A DNA stretch of 14,786 nt from an uncultured Eggerthellaceae bacterium. GTDB lineage: Bacteria > Actinomycetota > Coriobacteriia > Coriobacteriales > Eggerthellaceae. Shown piece by piece: positions 5,985 to 13,375 of this stretch. Position 1 is the stretch's first letter, and every line of letters begins with the position of its first letter. Where the stretch lies: assembly GCA_902497215.1 (NCBI GenBank), contig CABVEH010000007.1, forward strand, positions 1-14,786, in the 5' to 3' direction. The notes beneath the pieces are model-generated. The model ran no database searches and was not told where the DNA came from. It saw only the letters and a list, made by a program, of their open reading frames with translations. The position numbers and the translations under genes were made by a program.

Positions 5985-7082
5985 ATGGAATACCGCACGC
6001 TGCCCCACGGGGGCGAGAGGATAAGCGTCGTCGGCATCGGCATGGGAAGCATCCACAACGCCCCGACGTCCGAGGTCGTGGACGCCGTCCACGCCGCCCT
6101 CGACGCAGGCGTCAACCTCTTCGACTTCATCCCCAGCGAGGCGTCCGCATTCGAGGGATACGCGAAGGCCTTTTCGGGCGGGGTGCGCGAGAAGGCGATG
6201 TTCCAGGTCCACCTCGGGGCCGACTACTCCAGCGGCAAGTACGGATGGACCACCGACGCCAGGACGGCCATCAGCCAGTTCGAGGAGCGCTTGCAAACGC
6301 TGGGCACCGACTACGCGGACTTCGGGTTCATACACTGCATCGACGAGGACGCGGACTTCGACAAGGTGATGAACGGCGGCATCTGGGACTATGCGCTGCG
6401 CATGAAGAAGGAGGGCGTCATCCGGCACCTCGCCTTCAGCACCCACAGCACGAACATCGCGCGACGCTGCCTCGCGACCGGCGAGATGGACCTAGGGATG
6501 TTCAGCATCAACCCCATGTACGACTACACGGACGAGTCCGACTACGGGAAGGGCGAGGCCGCCGACCGCGCAAGGCTGTACCGGGAGTTCGAAGCGGCCG
6601 GCGTGGGCATATCGGTCATGAAGGCGTTCGCCGGAGGGCAGCTGCTCGACGCGAAGGCCTCGCCGTTCAAGCGCGCCCTGACGAAGTACCAGTGCATACA
6701 GTACGTCCTCGACAAGCCCGGCGTGCTCACGGTGCTCCCCGGAATCCGCGGCAGGAGCGACCTGGACGAGGTGCTCGGCTTCGCGGACGCCTCGGCCGAG
6801 GACCGCGACTACTCGGTGGTGGGGAGCTTCGCGCCTCCAGCCGACAAGGGCGCATGCGTCTACTGCAACCATTGCCAGCCATGCCCGCAGGGGCTGGCCA
6901 TCGGCCTGATCAACAAGTACTACGATCTCGCGCGCCTGGGGGACGCCCTGGCCGCGGAGCACTACCGACAGCTGGAGCACCGGGCGACGGAATGCGTCCA
7001 CTGCGGTCATTGCAACAGCCGATGCCCCTTCGGCGTCGACCAGAGCACGCGCATGGAGGAGATCGCCGCATACTTCGCATGA
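5985..7082 (+). CDS. Aldo/keto reductase-fold protein with two C-terminal [4Fe-4S] motifs
   Basis: This 365-residue protein has an aldo/keto reductase TIM barrel (about 1-285; GIGMGSIH, DAGVNLFDF, LGTDYADFGFIH) followed by a bacterial-ferredoxin tail. The tail motifs are C291-x2-C294-x2-C297-x2-C300 and C337-x2-C340-x2-C343-x3-C347, a COG1453-type arrangement. Of the usual Asp-Tyr-Lys-His tetrad, D47 and H117 are present. The Tyr position (+5 from Asp) is E52 and the Lys position appears to be H76. Classical NAD(P)H carbonyl reduction is therefore doubtful, and electrons may come from ferredoxin. The ATG at 5985 follows GGGAGG by 5 bases. The open frame continues upstream to 5631 inside the acetyltransferase gene, but that extension has no homology. 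The gene converges on the LysR gene across a 58-base gap. Confidence 0.9.
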   Translation: MEYRTLPHGGERISVVGIGMGSIHNAPTSEVVDAVHAALDAGVNLFDFIPSEASAFEGYAKAFSGGVREKAMFQVHLGADYSSGKYGWTTDARTAISQFEERLQTLGTDYADFGFIHCIDEDADFDKVMNGGIWDYALRMKKEGVIRHLAFSTHSTNIARRCLATGEMDLGMFSINPMYDYTDESDYGKGEAADRARLYREFEAAGVGISVMKAFAGGQLLDAKASPFKRALTKYQCIQYVLDKPGVLTVLPGIRGRSDLDEVLGFADASAEDRDYSVVGSFAPPADKGACVYCNHCQPCPQGLAIGLINKYYDLARLGDALAAEHYRQLEHRATECVHCGHCNSRCPFGVDQSTRMEEIAAYFA

Positions 7083-7140
7083 CGGGGGCGGCCTATCGTC
7101 CCAGGCTGCGTGCCCGCCGTCACCGATCCCCCGCCGCAAC

Positions 7141-8037
7141 TCATGCAACGACCTCCTGCGTGGCTTCGTCCTGCTGCCTCCTCACGGCGTCCAGGAACAC
7201 CTGCGCCTGACGGCTGGGCAGCGTCTTGCGCCAAACCAGGCCATGCTCGGAAACAAGGGCGGGGTCGAGGGGCACGAAACGCAGGTCCGAATCGGTGTCG
7301 GCTATCAGCCCTTCGTAGGCCAGGGCCACGCCGACCCCTTTCCTTACCAAGAACTTCGCGTTCATGGCCAGGCTGTATTCGGCGACCACCTCTACTTCGT
7401 CCGCCGCATCGCCCAACCATTCGCGAAGCTTGCCGGTCTTCGTGCCCTGGCGGGACGTGATGAGAGAGCGGGTGGCGATATCTTCCACCTCGACTGCGTC
7501 GAGTTTCGCGAGCGGGTCGTCATCCCTGACGATAGCTCCCCACCTATCCTTATGCGAAAGAGGCAGGACGTTCATGTTCGCATGGGGCTGCAGCTCGCAT
7601 TCCAACAGGAAGTCGAACTGACCGCGCACGAGGCCGTCGGTCAGTTCCGCTGTCGTGCCGCTGTATAACTTGAAGTCCACTTCCGGGTATTCCCCTCTGG
7701 TGGAAATCATGGCGTCGGCAAGCTGCTCCATGGCCCGGGTTTCCCCGCACCCGATGTGCACGCTGCCCGACACCGTCATGGACGGCAGCTTGACGTCCCC
7801 TTCCGCCTTCTCGGCAAGGTCGACTATGGATTCGGCGTACTTGGCCAGCATTGCCCCGTGCTCGGTAGGCGTGACTCCGGAATGGCTGCGGGTGTAAAGA
7901 GAGCGTCCTAGCTCCCGTTCCAGTTCCGACAGCTGTCTTGACAGCGTAGGCTGGGTGACATGCAGCCGCTTCGACGCGTTGGTGATGCTTCCTTCTTGGA
8001 GAACCGTCAAAAAGTAGCGCAGGGTGCGGAGTTCCAT
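7141..8037 (-). CDS. LysR-family transcriptional regulator
   Basis: This 298-residue protein has an N-terminal winged helix-turn-helix (about 1-60; ITNASKRLHVTQPTLSRQL) followed by a LysR substrate-binding domain (about 88-290; VSGSVHIGCGETRAMEQLAD, then FKLYSGTTAELTDGLVRG). ATG at 8037 is preferred: GAAAGG lies 7 bases upstream, whereas the ATG at 8043 is only one base from that site. The gene is divergent from the molybdoenzyme operon (125-base gap), the classical LysR arrangement for controlling the neighbour. However, its effector domain resembles LysR proteins that, from memory, often sit beside small reductase, flavodoxin, acetyltransferase and cyclophilin-like genes, such as those on its other side. 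The effector is unknown. Confidence 0.93.
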   Translation of the reverse strand: MELRTLRYFLTVLQEGSITNASKRLHVTQPTLSRQLSELERELGRSLYTRSHSGVTPTEHGAMLAKYAESIVDLAEKAEGDVKLPSMTVSGSVHIGCGETRAMEQLADAMISTRGEYPEVDFKLYSGTTAELTDGLVRGQFDFLLECELQPHANMNVLPLSHKDRWGAIVRDDDPLAKLDAVEVEDIATRSLITSRQGTKTGKLREWLGDAADEVEVVAEYSLAMNAKFLVRKGVGVALAYEGLIADTDSDLRFVPLDPALVSEHGLVWRKTLPSRQAQVFLDAVRRQQDEATQEVVA

Positions 8038-8079
8038 GGTCATGCCTTTCAAGCATTTTTCTTTTTCCAATATAGGTAT

Positions 8080-8108
8080 TTTACAAGGTTTTCGCGGCTT
8101 CATACACT
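8080..8108 (+). promoter_or_regulatory. Candidate sigma70-type promoter of the molybdoenzyme operon
   Basis: TTTACA at 8080-8085 matches 5 of 6 bases of the -35 consensus. After exactly 17 bases, TACACT at 8103-8108 matches 4 of 6 of the -10 consensus. This predicts a transcript start near 8115 and a leader of ~48 bases ending in AAGGGG, 6 bases before the ATG. The upstream AT-rich block 8050-8085 contains a T-N11-A pattern (8071-8083) of the kind LysR proteins bind, but without clear dyad symmetry. It would overlap the -35 element. Confidence 0.5.
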
Positions 8109-8162
8109 GAACGCCAAGGACACGCTCACATATGGGCGAAAGAGGAGAGGAAGGGGAAACGC

Positions 8163-11030
8163 ATGTCATTGCTTGACAAGAGCATCAAGCGCCGTGATTT
8201 CCTTCGCATCAGTGCCAGGGCTGCCGCATTCGCAGCCGTTTCCGGGACCATGGCCGTTGGCCAGGCCTATGCCGAAGAAGGACGCACGTTCGATGCCGTG
8301 GACCATGACGCGCAGGTCATCGACGGCGACGGCAAATGGGTTCCGATCCACTGCCATCAGAACTGCAACCAGATGTGCCTGAACATGGGCTACGTGGTGG
8401 ACGGCGTCGTGGTGCGGCAGAAGACCGACGACAGCCACGAGGACAGCTTCGACTGCCCCCAGCAGCGCGGATGCCTGCGCGGACGCAGCCTGCGCCAGCA
8501 GGTGTACAACGCCGACCGCATCAAGTACCCGATGAAGCGCAAGAACTGGCAGCCCGGCGGCGGAGAAGCGGCCCATGGCGAGTTGCGCGGCAAGGACGAA
8601 TGGGAGCGCATCACGTGGGACGAGGCACTCGACCACATAACGAACGAGCTCAAACGCGTCTACAGCGAACACGGGCAGAACGCGGTCGTCGTCAACGGCT
8701 GGCGCTGGGCGCCTGCTTCGGCGATGTTCCCGGTAATGGGCGGAGCGGTGTACAACACCGAGACCGAGTCGTTCGGCTGCTGGGCCTTCCAGACGGAGGC
8801 GCTGGGCATGTATTCCCATGGCGACCATCCCGACATCATGATGGCGCCGGACAAATACGACCTGCCCAACGCCGACACCATCGTGCTGTACGGGTGCAAC
8901 CCTGCATGGGCCCAGCATTCCAGCATGCCGTCCTTTCGTTCACGAAATCCCAGTCGAACGAAGTTCGTCTTCGTCGGCCCCGACTACAACGTGACCGCCG
9001 CCAACCTCGGCGCCAAATGGATCCGCGTGCGCCCAGGCACCGACACCGCGTTCCAGCTCGGCGTCATACACGAGATGCTGAAGCAAGACGAGGAGAAGGG
9101 CGACGTCATCGACTGGGATTTCGTGAACGAAAGGACGGTCGGATTCACCCCGGAGACCATGCCGGAGGATGCGACGACCGACGAGAACTACCGCGACTAC
9201 ATCCTGGGCGAATACGACGGCGTGCCCAAGACCGCCGAGTGGGCCAGCGAAATCTGCGGGACCCCGGTGGAAGACATAGCATGGTACGCCGACCTCGTGG
9301 GCAAGAACAACAAGGTGATCCTCCTGCACAGCTATGCTGCATCCAGGTACCTGGGCGCAGAAAACCTTCCCCAGGCCTTCATGACGGTGGGTGCCCTGGG
9401 AGGCCATTACGGCAAGTCGGGCCACGGCTGCGCTGCCATATACACGTGGGACGCTGGCGATTCCGGGTACCGGCTCATCCAGCACGCCGGCGGAGACTAC
9501 GGCTACATCGACAACCTGGTGGCGTCGCCTGCAGCAACAGGGCCGAACCGCAACATCGAGGGAAACTCCTGGTGGGATTCGCTTGACCGAGGCACGTACA
9601 TATCGACCTCGGAAGGGCCTTACGACCTTGGAAGCGGAGACGACCCCACGAAACTTCGCGCCAACACCCCCACCTATCACGCAGCCAAGGAGATGCCTGT
9701 CAACCCGCGCATCCTGTTCGCCACCAACTCGAACTTCATGCAGACGCGGGGGAACCTTCCCACCGCCATCAAGGTGATGCGCCAGGCCGACATGTGCGTC
9801 TCCATGGAGATAAAGAACTCGCTGACCGCCCAGTTCGCCGACATCGTGCTTCCCGTGGCCACCCATTGGGAAGGCAACGACGACGAGAGCTGGGGCGAGC
9901 TCTGCTGGCCGTCCCCCTTCGGCGACGGCAACGGCCAGAAGCAGCGCAAGGACGCACTGCTGGCCTGGCATCCGCTCGTGAAGCCGATGTTCGAGGCGCG
10001 CGAGGAGAAGCGCATCTGCCGCGACATCCTGACGCGGATGGGCTGCGACCCGGACGAGGCGTACCCGAAGAGCAACTACGACCAGTGGCTTGGCTACTTC
10101 CTGGGGATGAGGGAGCTTTCTCCCGACCTTCAAACCTGGGAGCCTGTCATCACCTGGACGGCGGAAGACAACGAGAAATACCATGCCGACTATCCCGTGC
10201 AGCAAGGGAAGGTGTCCTTCGACAAGTTCATGGAGGACGGAAGCTACGTGGTCGCCAGGTCGCAGAACGACAGACGCAACTACGTGGGATACCGCGACGA
10301 CAAGCTTGGCATGGGCGAGAATGGCGAGGTCGTCGTTGCCGACACGGCTTGGCCCCGGCCTTCCAAGTCCGGCAAGCTGGAGATCTACTGCCAGTTCAAG
10401 GCCGACAACGCCAACCGCATCGGGCTGAACGACGAGCCCATCAAGCCCTACGCCAACTACTTCGTCCCGCGTCGGGGCTACCAGGAGACGTTCGACGACT
10501 GGGACGCCAAGAAGAAGGGCAAGTATCCCCTGCAGGCCTACACCCCGCATTACATGCGCCGTGCCCACACCTGCTACGACAACATGCCCTGGACCCAGGA
10601 GGCGTTCAAGAATCCGGTGTTCATGAACGAGCAGGACGCGGAAGAGCGCGGCATCAAGGCAGGCGACACCGTGGAGTGCTTCAACCAGTTCGGAAGCATG
10701 CTGCGCAAGGCCCAGCCTCTGCGCTCCATGATGCCTGGCACGGTGGCCATACCCCATGGCGTGCACACCGTGCTCGACGAGTCGGACCCCGACCATATAG
10801 TCGATCGCGGCGGTTCGGAGCAGATGCTTTCCGACGGGACACAGTCCAACTACTTCCCCCAGGTTGACGGGTACAACAGCCTGATCATCGACGTGAAGAA
10901 GTACGACGGGAAGCCGCTCGAGGAGGACTACGAGCGGCCGCCGTTCCTTGCCAAGGGCGTAGACGCCCAGGACACGCCGACCTACAACGACGACAAGACC
11001 GCCATGTACGGCTCTGAGAGCTCTCGGTAA
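8163..11030 (+). CDS. Tat-exported molybdopterin oxidoreductase, DMSO reductase family catalytic subunit
   Basis: This is a 955-residue catalytic subunit. The Tat signal has R10-R11 in KRRDFLRIS, a hydrophobic stretch, and a cleavage site after A-Y-A37. The N-terminal [4Fe-4S] motif is C64-x3-C68-x3-C72-x25-C98. The molybdopterin oxidoreductase domain spans about 120-690. The molybdopterin dinucleotide-binding domain covers about 790-910 (HYMRRAHTCYDNMPW to the end). By position relative to E. coli DmsA, the molybdenum ligand is probably C206 in the SFGCWAFQTEALG segment, not Ser. It should receive electrons from the adjacent ferredoxin subunit and reduce an unknown acceptor outside the cytoplasmic membrane. 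Length exceeds DmsA (~800 aa). AAGGGG lies 6 bases before the ATG. DMSO, TMAO, a sulfur compound or a xenobiotic are all possible substrates. Confidence 0.93.
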   Translation: MSLLDKSIKRRDFLRISARAAAFAAVSGTMAVGQAYAEEGRTFDAVDHDAQVIDGDGKWVPIHCHQNCNQMCLNMGYVVDGVVVRQKTDDSHEDSFDCPQQRGCLRGRSLRQQVYNADRIKYPMKRKNWQPGGGEAAHGELRGKDEWERITWDEALDHITNELKRVYSEHGQNAVVVNGWRWAPASAMFPVMGGAVYNTETESFGCWAFQTEALGMYSHGDHPDIMMAPDKYDLPNADTIVLYGCNPAWAQHSSMPSFRSRNPSRTKFVFVGPDYNVTAANLGAKWIRVRPGTDTAFQLGVIHEMLKQDEEKGDVIDWDFVNERTVGFTPETMPEDATTDENYRDYILGEYDGVPKTAEWASEICGTPVEDIAWYADLVGKNNKVILLHSYAASRYLGAENLPQAFMTVGALGGHYGKSGHGCAAIYTWDAGDSGYRLIQHAGGDYGYIDNLVASPAATGPNRNIEGNSWWDSLDRGTYISTSEGPYDLGSGDDPTKLRANTPTYHAAKEMPVNPRILFATNSNFMQTRGNLPTAIKVMRQADMCVSMEIKNSLTAQFADIVLPVATHWEGNDDESWGELCWPSPFGDGNGQKQRKDALLAWHPLVKPMFEAREEKRICRDILTRMGCDPDEAYPKSNYDQWLGYFLGMRELSPDLQTWEPVITWTAEDNEKYHADYPVQQGKVSFDKFMEDGSYVVARSQNDRRNYVGYRDDKLGMGENGEVVVADTAWPRPSKSGKLEIYCQFKADNANRIGLNDEPIKPYANYFVPRRGYQETFDDWDAKKKGKYPLQAYTPHYMRRAHTCYDNMPWTQEAFKNPVFMNEQDAEERGIKAGDTVECFNQFGSMLRKAQPLRSMMPGTVAIPHGVHTVLDESDPDHIVDRGGSEQMLSDGTQSNYFPQVDGYNSLIIDVKKYDGKPLEEDYERPPFLAKGVDAQDTPTYNDDKTAMYGSESSR

Positions 11031-11044
11031 CAAGGAGGACCATA

Positions 11045-11623
11045 ATGGCTTTGGGTTTCTATGTGAACATGGACCACTGCATCGGGTGCCGAACCTGCCA
11101 GGTCGCCTGCAAGGACCGCCACGACCTTCAGAACGTAGGCGTGCGTCCCCGCCGGGTCGAAAGCTATGAGGCCGGGGCGTACCCCGACGTGGCCATGTAC
11201 CACGCCACCATCAGCTGCAACCATTGCGATGACCCCGCCTGCATCAAAGGCTGCCCCACCGGAGCCATGCACAAGGCGGATGACGGCACCGTCGTGCATG
11301 ACGACTCGCGCTGCGTGCTCTGCAAGATGTGCATGACCACATGTCCATACGGCGCGCCGCAGCATGACCCCGTGAAGGACATGATCGTGAAATGCGACGG
11401 CTGCAAGGACTTGCGGGACGCCGGGCACGAACCGAACTGCGTCGCCGCGTGCCCCATGCGTGCAATCGAGTTCGGCGACATGGACGAACTGCGCCGCAGG
11501 CACGGCGACGACGTGACGAGCGAGCTTCCGGTGACGGCGCCTGCAAGGTACACGCATCCGAACCTTCTCATCAAGGCGGCATCCGGTGCGGAACGCACCG
11601 ACGTGCATCCGGTGACGCTATGA
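11045..11623 (+). CDS. Four-cluster [4Fe-4S] ferredoxin subunit, DmsB type
   Basis: This 192-residue electron-transfer subunit carries all sixteen cluster cysteines. They are C12/C15/C18/C22, C58/C61/C66/C70, C90/C93/C96/C100 and C117/C120/C132/C136, as in DmsB/NrfC/PsrB proteins. It would pass electrons from the membrane anchor to the catalytic subunit. It has no signal of its own, so it is expected to be exported bound to the Tat-bearing catalytic subunit (known for DmsAB; inferred here). AAGGAGG lies 7 bases before the ATG, and only 14 bases separate it from the catalytic gene. Its stop overlaps the chaperone start in an ATGA junction, indicating translational coupling. Confidence 0.95.
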   Translation: MALGFYVNMDHCIGCRTCQVACKDRHDLQNVGVRPRRVESYEAGAYPDVAMYHATISCNHCDDPACIKGCPTGAMHKADDGTVVHDDSRCVLCKMCMTTCPYGAPQHDPVKDMIVKCDGCKDLRDAGHEPNCVAACPMRAIEFGDMDELRRRHGDDVTSELPVTAPARYTHPNLLIKAASGAERTDVHPVTL

Positions 11624-12489
11624 TGCCTGACGCAGTCCACGCATCCACGGCCGTCGCAGACCGGCCCGAGTTCGAGCAGGACGCCCTTCAAATGGAGGCG
11701 CTCCTGCTCGCCCGGACCTACCTGTACGAACTCGCCTCCAAGCTGCTTGGAGGCACTCCCGACGAGAAGGTGCTGGCTATCGCAGTTTCGAGCACGACCC
11801 AGGACGTCATCGAGGAGTTCGCAGGCGCCAGCGACGAGCTTGCCGCGTTTGCGGAGTTCCTCGAGGGGCTTCGCGGACGCGATTTCGGCAGGCTTCTGGA
11901 AGGCTCCCGAAGCGAACATACGCGCATCTTCGTCGGCCCCGCTGCGCTCCCGGCGTCCCCTTACGAGTCGCCATACGTCGGCAACCACGACATGGCGCTC
12001 TTCCAGGAGAACACGTTGGAAGTCAGGCACGCCTACGAAGACGCCGGCCTTCGCCCTCGTCGGGTTCAGGCCATTCCGGACGACCATGTGGCAATGATGT
12101 GCTCGTTCATGGCCGCGATGTCGCAGCATTCGCTGGATTCGTTCCTTCGCGGCGACGCCGCTGCTCTTGAAGGCTCCCTGGAAATGCAGCTTTCCTTCTC
12201 TGAAGCCCACATGGGGCAGTGGCTGGACGTGTTCGCCTCCAGCGTGCGCAATTCGAAGGCCGGAAGCGCGGCCGTGTTCTACCCGCAGTTCCTGGAAGCG
12301 GTAAGCGCCTTCGCCAAGGCCGACAGGGCTTTTTTGACGGAAGCGGCCTTTTGGGCTTCCAACCAGGAGCCCTTCGAGCGCCGCGAGCCGGCCATGGTCT
12401 TGGCCGACGCTTCGGAAACGCTCGACAGGATTCGCGATGCAAGCCCACTTGGCGCATCCGATTTCGAGATGGTATCCATAGAAAAGTAA
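11620..12489 (+). CDS. TorD/DmsD-family molybdoenzyme maturation chaperone
   Basis: This 289-residue all-helical cytoplasmic protein has the TorD-family signature P114-Y-E-S-P-Y119 and the D154-D155-H156 segment followed by a helix (VAMMCSFMAAM). Such chaperones bind the Tat signal of their cognate molybdoenzyme and hold it for cofactor insertion and export. The ATG at 11620 overlaps the ferredoxin stop (ATGA), with GGTGA 5 bases upstream; a second ATG follows immediately. The frame is open back to 11392 inside the ferredoxin gene, but that stretch is not homologous and is excluded. At 289 residues it is longer than the usual ~200-230, mostly through an N-terminal extension and a C-terminal helical region. 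A TTTTTT run sits in the reading frame at 12331-12336. The encoded partner is presumably the 955-residue subunit. Confidence 0.92.
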   Translation: MMPDAVHASTAVADRPEFEQDALQMEALLLARTYLYELASKLLGGTPDEKVLAIAVSSTTQDVIEEFAGASDELAAFAEFLEGLRGRDFGRLLEGSRSEHTRIFVGPAALPASPYESPYVGNHDMALFQENTLEVRHAYEDAGLRPRRVQAIPDDHVAMMCSFMAAMSQHSLDSFLRGDAAALEGSLEMQLSFSEAHMGQWLDVFASSVRNSKAGSAAVFYPQFLEAVSAFAKADRAFLTEAAFWASNQEPFERREPAMVLADASETLDRIRDASPLGASDFEMVSIEK

Positions 12490-12504
12490 GGATGGTTCAG
12501 GAAG

Positions 12505-13260
12505 ATGATCTCCGATTTCCCCCTGTTTTTGTTCACCGTGCTGGCCGGCCTCGCATCCGGAGGCTACATAGCATCGGCGTTTCTGCCCGACAAGGGATCC
12601 AAGGCGAATCCCTGGCTGTTCCCCGCCGTCTCGCTCGTGCTGCTCGCCGTGGGCGGCGTTGCGGCGTTCATGCATCTGGGACGCCCTGAGCTTGCATACC
12701 AGATGGCTGGAAACCTTGGCTCGCCTCTGATGCTGGAAGGAATAACGGCCGCATGCTTGGCCGTGGTAAGCATCGTCGATCTCGTGATGTGCCGCAAAGG
12801 CGCAAAGAACGTGCATGTCGTCCGTATCATCGGCGCCGTGTTCGGCGCAGCATGCCTGGTGGCGATGACGTACGCCTATGCCATCAGCTTCGGCAACGAC
12901 GCATGGTCTGCCACCCCCACCTGCCTGCTGTTCGTCGTAGGAGGGCTGGCAGGAGGCGTTGCGCTATGGGCAGCATTGGCGCAGCTCGCCAACTTGCGAG
13001 CGTTCAGGGCGAATGCGGTCGTTGACGCCGCCTTCGCCTGCGTGCTCGTCTGGCAGGCCATCGTGTTCGCCGACATTGGAGCCGACGGCGTCGCCTGCAT
13101 AGCGGCCGGAGCCGTTCTCGCCGCTGCAGGTACCCTGGTCGCCTTAGCCCAGCCCAAGATAAAGGCGAAGGCGTCGGCCGTCATGCCCGTCGTTGCCGTG
13201 CTTTCAATTGCCGCCTTGGTCGTATCGAGGTATGGTTTCTATATGGCCAGCATCATCTAG
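12505..13260 (+). CDS. DmsC-type membrane anchor subunit
   Basis: This 251-residue integral membrane protein has about eight predicted helices (roughly 7-27, 37-58, 70-92, 103-125, 135-160, 168-187, 190-208 and 217-245). That matches DmsC, although it is slightly shorter than the 287 residues of E. coli. The HLGRPELAY segment after helix 2 and the closing SRYGFYM segment are DmsC-like. It is expected to oxidise menaquinol and pass electrons to the four-cluster ferredoxin subunit. It starts 15 bases after the chaperone gene. AGGAAG abuts the ATG and AAGGA lies 12 bases upstream, so its ribosome binding looks weak and translation may depend on the upstream gene. It is the last gene before a rho-independent terminator. 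Confidence 0.92.
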   Translation: MISDFPLFLFTVLAGLASGGYIASAFLPDKGSKANPWLFPAVSLVLLAVGGVAAFMHLGRPELAYQMAGNLGSPLMLEGITAACLAVVSIVDLVMCRKGAKNVHVVRIIGAVFGAACLVAMTYAYAISFGNDAWSATPTCLLFVVGGLAGGVALWAALAQLANLRAFRANAVVDAAFACVLVWQAIVFADIGADGVACIAAGAVLAAAGTLVALAQPKIKAKASAVMPVVAVLSIAALVVSRYGFYMASII

Positions 13261-13267
13261 ATTGCCA

Positions 13268-13314
13268 AGGGCCGTCGTAACGTTATAGGGTGTCTGCAAC
13301 GGCGGCCCTCTTTT
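13268..13314 (+). terminator. Rho-independent terminator of the molybdoenzyme operon
   Basis: AGGGCCGTCGT (13268-13278) pairs with ACGGCGGCCCT (13299-13309) over 11 bp with one G-U wobble and a 20-base loop. CTTTT (13310-13314) follows immediately. It begins 7 bases after the membrane-anchor stop codon. This closes the four-gene operon and separates it from the DUF362 gene. The T-run is short, so some read-through is possible. Confidence 0.8.
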
Positions 13315-13375
13315 AGGCCGAGAGCTGCATCGCGAATCCACAAGGCCTGACCGACAAGCGACGTAGGAGGGCATC

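Noticed and set aside
7084..7133. CGGGGG/CCCCCG inverted repeat between the convergent aldo/keto reductase and LysR genes as a bidirectional terminator
   Set aside because: Only 6 bp with a 38-base loop and no T-run on either strand.
8163..11030. Identity as a catechol dehydroxylase (Dadh/Hcdh type) or Cgr2-like drug reductase
   Set aside because: The enzyme has the DmsABC-type operon and a C-x3-C-x3-C-x25-C motif. Nothing in the sequence points to a specific aromatic substrate, so naming one would be a guess.
8940..11033. A 697-codon open frame on the minus strand opposite the molybdoenzyme gene
   Set aside because: It is the antisense shadow of a GC-rich gene with complete Fe-S, Tat and cofactor-domain features on the plus strand. 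Its translation shows no domain.
12305..12336. GCCTT/AAGGC hairpin followed by TTTTTT inside the chaperone gene, as an internal terminator or slippage site
   Set aside because: The stem is only 5 bp, the T-run starts about 13 bases later, and the frame reads through normally with a conserved-looking helix. Chance is the simpler explanation.
13315..13348. AGGCC/GGCCT repeat upstream of the DUF362 gene as an operator
   Set aside because: Five-base GC-rich arms 24 bases apart are expected by chance in this composition.
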